DNA from: Bosea vaviloviae
Lineage (GTDB): Bacteria > Pseudomonadota > Alphaproteobacteria > Rhizobiales > Beijerinckiaceae
Reading direction: 5' to 3'
Assembly (NCBI RefSeq): GCF_001741865.1
Contig: NZ_CP017148.1
Span: 124,001 to 188,000, forward strand
DNA length: 64,000 nt
Shown: in pieces, positions 54,989 through 64,000 of the stretch
Position numbering within the stretch: position 1 is the stretch's first letter
Layout of the letters: each line of letters begins with the position of its first letter
Program-made: the position numbers and the translations under genes
The notes under the pieces: generated by a model
Told to the model about the DNA's origin: nothing
What the model saw: only the letters and a program-made list of their open reading frames with translations
The model's database searches: none

Positions 54989-56092
54989 TCAGCCGTCGCG
55001 CGCCTGCAGCCAGTCGGCGATGCTCTTGGTCAAAGCGCCTTGCGACTTGCTGGAGACGAAGAGGCCGACATGGCCGCCGGGCAGCGGGATCTCGGTGTAG
55101 TCGGAGCTCCCGACCTTCGCCGCCAGCGCCTTCGAGCAGGTCGGCGGGATGATGTGATCGTCAAGCGCGAAGATGTTGAGGACCGGCACGTCGATCTCGC
55201 CGAGATCGACCACGCGGCCGGAGAGCTCGAACTTGCCCTCGAAGAGGCGGTTCTCCTGGTAGAGCTCGCGCAACCATTGCCTTCCCGCAGCGCCGGGATG
55301 GTCCGGCCTGTCGGCCAGCCATTTCTCCATGCGCAGGAAGTTCATCATCTTGTCCTTGTCGTCGATGATGTCGACGAGATCGACATTGTACTTCGTCAGC
55401 GAGCGCATCGGCGTCATCAGCGAGAAGATTGAGCTCATGAACTCGCCGGGAATGACGCCGAGCGCATCGACCATGCGGTCAATGTCCTCGGGCGCCAGGC
55501 TCCGCGTCCACACGTTGAGGAAGCCGTGATGCGCCGCCGGATCGTCAACATCGGCATGGAAATCGACCGGCGTGATCGTCAGCACGAGATTGCGGACCCG
55601 CTCCTTGTGCAGGGCGGTGTAGCAGGTGGTGAAGACGCCGCCCTCGCAGATGCCGAGCAGCGTGATCTTCTCATGCCCGGTCTCGCGGCAGATGCGCTCG
55701 ACCGCCTCGTCGATATAGTCGTCGACATAGTCGTCGATCGTGAGCCAACGCTCGTTGCGGCCGGGCTGGCCCCAGTCGATCAGCCAGAGATCCAGCCCCT
55801 TGGCGAGCAAGCTGCGTACCAGCGAGCGGTCGGGCTGGAGATCGGCCATGGTGTAGCGGCCGATCAGCCCGTAGACGATCAGGACCGGCGTATCGATCCG
55901 CTGCTCGACCTCCGGCTCGTAGCGGAACAGCTCCACCTTGTCGCGCCGCTGGATCAGCCGCTTCGGCGTCGAGCCGACATCGACATCGGAATCGCGGATG
56001 CCGGCAATCACGTCAGCACCCTTCTGGAGCCGGCCGAGATTCTGGGCGAAATCCTTGAAGAAGGCGTTCAGGGCGGCGTTGCTGTCGGTCAT
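54989..56092 (-). CDS. phaC: Class III PHA synthase subunit PhaC
   Basis: A 367-residue PHA synthase. The lipase-like box is GICEGG with Cys149 (same number as in Allochromatium vinosum); Asp312 in ALDDHIIPP and His341 in GGHVGLFV complete the catalytic set. Length and features match the short class III PhaC, which works only with PhaE. That subunit gene is immediately upstream and overlaps by 4 nt. It polymerises 3-hydroxyacyl-CoA, mostly 3-hydroxybutyryl-CoA, into polyester granules. Confidence 0.95.
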   Translation of the reverse strand: MTDSNAALNAFFKDFAQNLGRLQKGADVIAGIRDSDVDVGSTPKRLIQRRDKVELFRYEPEVEQRIDTPVLIVYGLIGRYTMADLQPDRSLVRSLLAKGLDLWLIDWGQPGRNERWLTIDDYVDDYIDEAVERICRETGHEKITLLGICEGGVFTTCYTALHKERVRNLVLTITPVDFHADVDDPAAHHGFLNVWTRSLAPEDIDRMVDALGVIPGEFMSSIFSLMTPMRSLTKYNVDLVDIIDDKDKMMNFLRMEKWLADRPDHPGAAGRQWLRELYQENRLFEGKFELSGRVVDLGEIDVPVLNIFALDDHIIPPTCSKALAAKVGSSDYTEIPLPGGHVGLFVSSKSQGALTKSIADWLQARDG

Positions 56093-56832
56093 GTCTTCGC
56101 CTTCCCCGTCCGTTTGGCGGCAGCCGGAGCCGGTTTTCGGCCTTCGGAAGCCTCGCTTCCGCCGGCACGCTCCGCCCGGCGCTGCGAGCGCAGATGCGCG
56201 CGCAGCTCGCGGCGCATCTCGGTGAGCTGCCGGGTCACCTCGTCGAAATCCTGCTGCGTCGGCAGGCCGAAAAGCTTGGCGATGGAACCGGAGATCCGCT
56301 GCTGCTGGATGCGCACCGCAAGCGCGGAGCGCAGCAGCTCGCGCTGGGCCGACAAGAACTCGTCGGAACGCTGGCTCCTGATCAGCTCCTCATTGGCGAT
56401 GCCGCTCCAGACTCCGAAGGCCTTGCGCCAGTCGGTCTCCTGCTCGCCGCCTTGTTCCTGTTTTTCCTTCAGCGCCGCGCTGTAGCGCTCGAAGGCCTTG
56501 TTCCATGGCACGGAGACGACGGCCCGATAGGCGGCCATGCGTTGCTGGATGTCCATCCAGGCAGCCATGAGCGCGTAGATCTCGCGGTCGAGATTCCAGA
56601 CATCCGCAAGCTTGGGACCTTCCGCCATACGCTTGATGGCCTCGGTGATCTCGCCGCCCTGCGCCGCGCCGAAGAGGCTGCTGTCCGCCGCGCGCTGCGT
56701 TAGAAACGGCATCATCGATTCCGACCAGAGCTTGCCGGCCGCGCCGGCCTTCTCGGCCGAGTCTCGCCAGACCTCGCTCATGTGCAGGAACATCTTGGAG
56801 AGTTCCGGCCGATCGTCCTGCTCGCCCGCCAT
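56089..56832 (-). CDS. phaE: Class III PHA synthase subunit PhaE
   Basis: A 247-residue soluble helical protein. The PhaE pattern includes LMAAWMDIQQRMAAYRAVVSVPWNKAFERY in the middle and SALAVRIQQQRISGSIAKLFGLPTQQDFDEVTRQLTEMRRELRAHLR near the C-terminus, which is the block that binds PhaC. A basic, Ala/Lys-rich tail follows. It activates PhaC. The phaE-phaC order with a 4-base overlap is firm support. Confidence 0.9.
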   Translation of the reverse strand: MAGEQDDRPELSKMFLHMSEVWRDSAEKAGAAGKLWSESMMPFLTQRAADSSLFGAAQGGEITEAIKRMAEGPKLADVWNLDREIYALMAAWMDIQQRMAAYRAVVSVPWNKAFERYSAALKEKQEQGGEQETDWRKAFGVWSGIANEELIRSQRSDEFLSAQRELLRSALAVRIQQQRISGSIAKLFGLPTQQDFDEVTRQLTEMRRELRAHLRSQRRAERAGGSEASEGRKPAPAAAKRTGKAKT

Positions 56833-56854
56833 CGCGCGCTCCTCTCCCGGCCCG

Positions 56855-58030
56855 TCAGGCCGCCGCGCCGCGCCCGAGGAGTGCGCTGCGGTAGATCTCG
56901 AAGGTCTGCTGGTAGTCGAGCTCGCGCGGGTTGTTCACGAGCAGGCGCGTCTGCTTCATCGCGTCCTCGGCGAGCTTGGCCAGGTCCTTCTCGGCGATGC
57001 CGACGGCCGCGAGCGTGTCGGGAACCTGACAATCCCGGCAGAGCGCCACGATCTCCGCGATGAAGACCCCGGCCGCCTCGGCGGCGGAGCACGCCTGGTG
57101 GCCCGGCTTCACGACATCGGCGAGCTCGGCATAGAGCGCCTCCGCCACCGGGCGGTTGAAGGCGAGCACATGGGGCATGACCAGGGCGTTCGATAGCCCG
57201 TGCGGCACATGGAAGATCGCGCCGATCGGATAGGCCAGCGCATGGACGGCGGCGACCGGGGCGTTGGCAAACGCCATGCCGGCGAGCATCGAGCCCAGCA
57301 GCATCTGCGAACGGGCTTCGAGATCCTGGCCGTTGGTGCAGACGGTCCTGATGTTGCGCGAGAGCAGCTCCAGCGCCTTCAGCGCGAGCTGGTCCGACAT
57401 CGGGTTCTTCTTGATCTTGCTGGTATAGGCCTCGATCGCATGCACCATGGCGTCGATGCCGGTGGCCGCCGTGACATGCGCGGGCAGGCCGAGCGTCAGC
57501 TCCGGATCGAGGATCGCCCAGTCCGGGATCAGGCGCGGCGAGACTACGCCCTTCTTCTCTGTGGTCGGCGTCGTCACGATCGCGATTGGCGTGACCTCCG
57601 AGCCGGTGCCGGCCGTGGTTGGGACCAGCAGCAACGGCAGGCGCTCGCCCTTGGCGAGGCCGACACCATAGATGTCGTCGAGACGGTCCGGGGTCTTGGC
57701 GAGATAGGCGACCAGCTTGGCCGTATCGAGCGCGCTGCCCCCGCCGATCGACAGGACGAGGTCGACGCCCTGGCTGCGGCAGAGCTCGGCCGCCGCCTCG
57801 ATGACATGAGAGGGCGGATCGGCGACCACGTCCTCGAAGACGGTAAGTGCGATGCCGGCCGCGGCCAGCGCCGCCTCGGCATCGCGCGTCAGTCCGGCGC
57901 CCCTCACCCCCTTGTCGGTGACGAGAAGGACATGCCGCGCGTCATAGTCCTGCACGCGCGCCGCGATCTTCCGCGAAGCTCCGGCCTCGAAGAGGATGTT
58001 GGCAGGCGCCTGGAAGGTGAAAGGTATCAT
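56855..58030 (-). CDS. Iron-containing alcohol dehydrogenase
   Basis: A 391-residue group III alcohol dehydrogenase. NAD-binding GGGSALDTAKLVAYL, phosphate-binding PTTAGTGSEVTPIAIVTT and the iron-site histidines around ATGIDAMVHAIEAYTS and PHGLSNALVMPHVLAFN are present. Members reduce or oxidise small alcohols, aldehydes, 4-hydroxybutyrate or lactaldehyde. In this setting it may interconvert hydroxy acids and semialdehydes for PHA; substrate open. It lies 22 bp before phaE. Confidence 0.93.
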   Translation of the reverse strand: MIPFTFQAPANILFEAGASRKIAARVQDYDARHVLLVTDKGVRGAGLTRDAEAALAAAGIALTVFEDVVADPPSHVIEAAAELCRSQGVDLVLSIGGGSALDTAKLVAYLAKTPDRLDDIYGVGLAKGERLPLLLVPTTAGTGSEVTPIAIVTTPTTEKKGVVSPRLIPDWAILDPELTLGLPAHVTAATGIDAMVHAIEAYTSKIKKNPMSDQLALKALELLSRNIRTVCTNGQDLEARSQMLLGSMLAGMAFANAPVAAVHALAYPIGAIFHVPHGLSNALVMPHVLAFNRPVAEALYAELADVVKPGHQACSAAEAAGVFIAEIVALCRDCQVPDTLAAVGIAEKDLAKLAEDAMKQTRLLVNNPRELDYQQTFEIYRSALLGRGAAA

Positions 58031-58120
58031 GGGTAGTCCTCATGTCTCGAACGCCGTGCCTCCCAGCCGACCGGTGCGGCGGACCGCACGAACCGAATGG
58101 TTCTGTTCCGCACCGTCCGC

Positions 58121-59830
58121 TTAGGCGGACTTCGCCTGCTCGTGGCCCCGCAATTCGTCGATGAGCACGCGGATGTTTTCCGAGTAGTCGATCGGCACCA
58201 CGACGAGATGGACGCCGCCGCCCTGGAAGGCGGCCTCGAGCGCCGGCGCCAGGTCCTTGATGGCCTGGACGCGCGTGCCCTTCGCGCCGTAGGCCTTCGC
58301 ATAAGCGACGAAGTCGGGATTTCCGAAGGTGAGGCCGAAGTCCGGGAAGTTGTCGACCGCCTGCTTCCAGCGGATCATGCCATAGGAGCCGTCGTCGAGG
58401 ATTAGCACGACGAGGTTGAGCTTGAGACGGACGGCCGTCTCCAGTTCCTGGCTGTTCATCATGAAGCCGCCATCGCCGCAGACCGCCATGACGCGGCGGT
58501 CGGGATGGAGCATCGCCGCCATCATCGCCGAAGGCAGGCCCGCGCCCATGGTCGCCAGCGCGTTGTCGAGCAGCACGGTGTTGGCGACATAGGTCCGGTA
58601 ATTGCGCGCAAACCAGATCTTGTACATGCCGTTGTCGAGCGCCAGGATGCCGTTTTCCGGCATGACCGCGCGAATGTCGTGGACCAAGCGCTGCGGCGTC
58701 ACCGGCCAGCGATCCTCCTCCGCGCGATCCGCGATCTTGCCGAGGATCTCCTCGCGCAGGGGCAGCAGCGCGCCGGCGTTCGACAGCTTCCCCTCGATCC
58801 GGTCGGCCAGAGCCTCGAGGCTCGGCCCGACATCGCCGACCACCTCGGCATGCGGGAAGTACACCTGCTCGACCGTCGCCGGCATATAGCCGACATGGAT
58901 CACTTGCGGCCCGTCGGGGCCCATGATGAAGGGCGGCTTCTCGACTGTGTCGTGGCCGATCGCGATGATCAGGTCGGCCTTGTCGACGGCGTCGTGCACA
59001 TAGTCGCGCTCCGACAGCGCGGCGGTGCCCATATAGAGGTTCGAGCCGCCGGGTACCGTGCCCTTGCCCATCTGGGTGTTGAAGAACGGGATGCCGGTGC
59101 GGCGCACGAAGCTCGCGATCCCATGGGTCCCGCGCGGTCGGCTCGAGGCCGCGCCAAACATGATCAGCGGGTGCTTCGCCTTCAGGATCATCTCGGCCGC
59201 GCGGTCGAGCGCGGTGCGGTGCGCGACGGGAATTTCGATCGGATGGACGGGCACCACTGGAACCGCCGGAACCATGTCGCCCGCGATGTCCTCGGGCAGT
59301 TCCAGAAGCACCGGCCCGGGCCGCTCCTCCATCGCCGTGCGGAAAGCGTCGCGCACGATCGTCGGGATGCTCGCGGCGCTGACGATCTGGCGCGCCGCCT
59401 TGGTCAGCGGCTTCATCGAGGCGATCACGTCGACAATCTGGAAGCGCGCCTGGCGGCTGCTCATGATCGCCTTCTGGCCGGTGATCATCACCATCGGCAT
59501 CGCGCCGAGATGGGCATAGGCCGCGCCCGTCGAGAAGTTGAGCGCGCCGGGCCCCAGCGTCGAGATGCAGACGCCCGGCCTGCCGGTCAGGCGGCCATAG
59601 GTGGCAGCCATGAAGGCCGCCGCCTGCTCGTGCCGGGTCAGGATCAGCTGGATCTTCGAGTTCCGCAGCGACTCGACGACGTCGAGATTCTCTTCGCCCG
59701 GCACGCCGAAGATGCGGTCGACGCCTTCGTTCTCGAGCGCTGCGACGAGAAGATCGGATCCCTTGACCATGGTTTGTCCAGTCTTCTTGTTCTGCCCCGA
59801 AGAGGCGTGGTTCGCTTGTGCTTTCGTCAT
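58121..59830 (-). CDS. Catabolic-type acetolactate synthase-like enzyme
   Basis: A 569-residue TPP enzyme. The catalytic Glu is in LILTRHEQAAAFMAATYGRLTG, and the TPP motif is GDGGFMMNSQELETAVRLKLNLVVLILDDGSYG. The NGMYKIWFARNY segment resembles catabolic AlsS rather than IlvB, and no regulatory subunit gene is nearby. It joins two pyruvates to acetolactate, an overflow route toward acetoin. No acetolactate decarboxylase gene is seen in the window. The start at 59830 overlaps the upstream dehydrogenase stop as ATGA; an internal Met at 59770 could be an alternative. Confidence 0.88.
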   Translation of the reverse strand: MTKAQANHASSGQNKKTGQTMVKGSDLLVAALENEGVDRIFGVPGEENLDVVESLRNSKIQLILTRHEQAAAFMAATYGRLTGRPGVCISTLGPGALNFSTGAAYAHLGAMPMVMITGQKAIMSSRQARFQIVDVIASMKPLTKAARQIVSAASIPTIVRDAFRTAMEERPGPVLLELPEDIAGDMVPAVPVVPVHPIEIPVAHRTALDRAAEMILKAKHPLIMFGAASSRPRGTHGIASFVRRTGIPFFNTQMGKGTVPGGSNLYMGTAALSERDYVHDAVDKADLIIAIGHDTVEKPPFIMGPDGPQVIHVGYMPATVEQVYFPHAEVVGDVGPSLEALADRIEGKLSNAGALLPLREEILGKIADRAEEDRWPVTPQRLVHDIRAVMPENGILALDNGMYKIWFARNYRTYVANTVLLDNALATMGAGLPSAMMAAMLHPDRRVMAVCGDGGFMMNSQELETAVRLKLNLVVLILDDGSYGMIRWKQAVDNFPDFGLTFGNPDFVAYAKAYGAKGTRVQAIKDLAPALEAAFQGGGVHLVVVPIDYSENIRVLIDELRGHEQAKSA

Positions 59831-60849
59831 GCCAGTCGCTTTATGATTGCTGCTGCAAAGTCCTTGGTGGATGCCGATCCACCAAGATCGCCGGTCTTGA
59901 TCTTGTCCGTGTTGAGCACGGCATCGACTGCGTCGCGGACGGCCTTCGCCTTCTGCCCCTCTCCGACATGCTCGAGCATCAGGCAGCTCGCCAGAAGCAG
60001 GGCGAGCGGGTTGGCGATGCCCTTGCCGGCGATGTCCGGAGCCGAGCCGTGCACGGCCTCGAAGATCGCGACGTCGGGGCCGATATTGGCGCCCGGCGCC
60101 ATGCCGAGCCCGCCGACGAGGCCGGCGATCTGATCGGACAGGATGTCGCCGAACAGGTTGGTGGTCACAATGACGTCGAACTGCTCCGGCTTCATCACGA
60201 GTTGCATCGCGCAGGCATCGACGATGCGATCGTCCATCGCGACGCGGCCTTCATACTCCTTGGCAATCTCCTTGCCGGCGGTCAGGAAGATGCCGGTCAG
60301 CGCCTTCAGCACGTTCGCCTTGTGCACGACGGTGACCTTCTTGCGACCGTTCGCGAGGGCGTAGTCGAAGGCGTATCGGACGATCCGGCGGCACTCCGCC
60401 TTGGTGTTGACGCCCTGCGAGATCGCCACCGCCTCCGGGTCGTCGCCGACCGCGATGAAGTGCTCGAAAGCGACATAGAGCCCTTCGAGATTCTCGCGGA
60501 TCAGGACGATGTCGATGTCTTCATAGCGCCCGCCGCCAGTCAGCGTCTTGGCCGGACGCACATTGGCGTAGAGGCCGAAGGTCTCGCGCAGGCGGACATT
60601 GACGGAGCGAAAGCCGCCGCCGACCGGCGTGGTCAGCGGGCCCTTCAGCGCCAGCTTGGTACGACGGATGCTATCGAGCGTCGCCTGCGGCATGGGCTCG
60701 CCGCCATGGTCGATGCCAGCGAGGCCGCCATATTGCCGATCCCAGGCGAAGGGCGCCTGCACGGCGTCTAGAATCTGGACGACGGCCTCGGTGATCTCGG
60801 GTCCGATGCCATCGCCCGGAATGAGCGTGGCGGGTATTGTTGTCGTCAC
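59827..60849 (-). CDS. NAD-type isocitrate dehydrogenase
   Basis: A 340-residue beta-decarboxylating dehydrogenase. IPGDGIGPEITEAVVQIL opens the protein; the GGGFRSVNVRLRETFGLYANVRPAKTL segment with Ser, Asn and three Arg is that of isocitrate rather than isopropylmalate enzymes; NLFGDILSDQIAGLVGGLGMAPGANIG is the signature. The adenosine site (GSAPDIAGKGIANP) suggests NAD use. It turns isocitrate into 2-oxoglutarate. It lies 45 bp after acnA. Homoisocitrate or another acid is less likely but not excluded. Confidence 0.88.
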   Translation of the reverse strand: MTTTIPATLIPGDGIGPEITEAVVQILDAVQAPFAWDRQYGGLAGIDHGGEPMPQATLDSIRRTKLALKGPLTTPVGGGFRSVNVRLRETFGLYANVRPAKTLTGGGRYEDIDIVLIRENLEGLYVAFEHFIAVGDDPEAVAISQGVNTKAECRRIVRYAFDYALANGRKKVTVVHKANVLKALTGIFLTAGKEIAKEYEGRVAMDDRIVDACAMQLVMKPEQFDVIVTTNLFGDILSDQIAGLVGGLGMAPGANIGPDVAIFEAVHGSAPDIAGKGIANPLALLLASCLMLEHVGEGQKAKAVRDAVDAVLNTDKIKTGDLGGSASTKDFAAAIIKRLA

Positions 60850-60894
60850 GCTGTTTCTCCCAGCAAAAGTGAGATTGTTGTCGTTGCGGCGTGG

Positions 60895-63585
<2,691 letters not shown>

Positions 63586-63971
63586 GGCTCCAGGCCCCTG
63601 GTCCGTACGACATCGAACTCGAGCGAAAGCCGGCAGGACTTTGCCGACCCGCGACTTGAATGGAGATCCCGGAACACCCGATCGACCCTCATACGCCTCC
63701 CGAAGACGCATGCACCGACACCGTAACACCGCCCACCCAGACTCCTGCTGGATAGCGACGGACACGCCCACTGCCGACCGCAGCACGGTCAGCGTATTGA
63801 CCGGAAAGACCGACCAACTGAACTGCGCGCTGTACTCTTGATGGCAAGAGTATTCGCATCAATAATGGCGTGATTGAACGATGCCGCTGAAGAGCGCGAC
63901 CAGATCAAGATCCTCCCGAATATTTTTTCGACCTTGGCGCGCTGGCGCTTCAGCCGTATGTTGGGACGATC
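63586..63971 (-). promoter_or_regulatory. Upstream region of acnA with hairpin/operator
   Basis: About 385 bases with no gene on either strand that I can support. TACTCTTG (63833-63840) and CAAGAGTA (63845-63852) are a perfect 8-base inverted repeat around ATGG, some 250 bases before acnA. The area at 63830-63900 is AT-richer than its surroundings and is the likely promoter of the whole run. Confidence 0.5.
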
Positions 63972-64000
63972 ATGAGATACGAAGCTGTCAAAACCCTGTC
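63972..64000 (+). CDS. Possible start of a gene cut by the window edge
   Basis: An ATG at 63972 opens a frame (RYEAVKTL) to the edge. GGGA lies about 8 bases before it. Only nine codons are visible, so this is a guess. Confidence 0.2.

Overview
The window looks like a piece of a GC-rich alphaproteobacterial genome, most likely from Hyphomicrobiales (Rhizobiales). This is inferred from protein style, the set of Rhizobiales-type plasmid/ICE hypothetical families, a chromosomal-style metabolic block and a short repeat of the kind scattered in Rhizobiales chromosomes. No tRNA, rRNA or CRISPR array was seen, so the genus is not fixed. Two different kinds of DNA are joined here.

Positions 1 to about 35,650 are mobile or accessory DNA. 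From left to right there is a relaxase running off the edge with its MobC-like partner, a possible oriT region, a ParA-type ATPase with a small partner, a DUF1173 protein, an XRE regulator, a WGR protein, an HU protein, a DUF736 protein, an ArdC-type antirestriction protein, a PhD/VapC-like toxin-antitoxin pair, a run of minus-strand accessory genes ending upstream in a large ParB-like protein, and a Xre/RES toxin-antitoxin pair. A foreign-looking block follows (enoyl-CoA hydratase family, TetR regulator, wrecked IS630 transposase). Then comes a 1,702-residue methylase-helicase of the phage P1 DarB type, DUF3085- and DUF1419-like proteins and a Toprim primase-like protein. Many minus-strand genes are preceded by GC-rich leaders, and some leader sequences recur at two or three places. 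At 28.2-31.5 kb an IS110/IS1111-type element sits inside an IS1182-type element, which itself splits a small gene; both insertions can be read at nearly base level. The right end holds what may be a small defence group: a PLD-type protein, an AbiEi/AbiEii pair with a clear operator, and a protein with a HEPN-like RNMFAH motif.

From 35.7 to 38.4 kb lie panB (frameshifted) and a pabB-pabC fusion (in-frame TAG), both broken as read. From 38.6 to 43.6 kb is an amino-acid-type ABC transporter with a TPP-dependent decarboxylase/ligase, divergent from an IclR regulator across a palindromic operator. A malic-enzyme N-terminal fragment and a gene-poor stretch follow.

From 63,585 down to 44,585, sixteen genes run in one direction with overlaps or short gaps: aconitase, NAD-type isocitrate dehydrogenase, acetolactate-synthase-like enzyme, iron alcohol dehydrogenase, PhaE, PhaC (class III PHA synthase), propionate-type CoA-transferase, phasin, alpha/beta hydrolase, acetyl-CoA synthetase, pyrophosphatase, adenylate kinase, CitMHS citrate transporter, universal stress protein, an orphan binding protein and a TerC-family membrane protein. 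Read together, this is a self-contained module for taking up citrate/acetate-type acids, activating them to acyl-CoA, removing the PPi and AMP made in that step, and storing carbon as polyhydroxyalkanoate. It is the most interesting system in the window.
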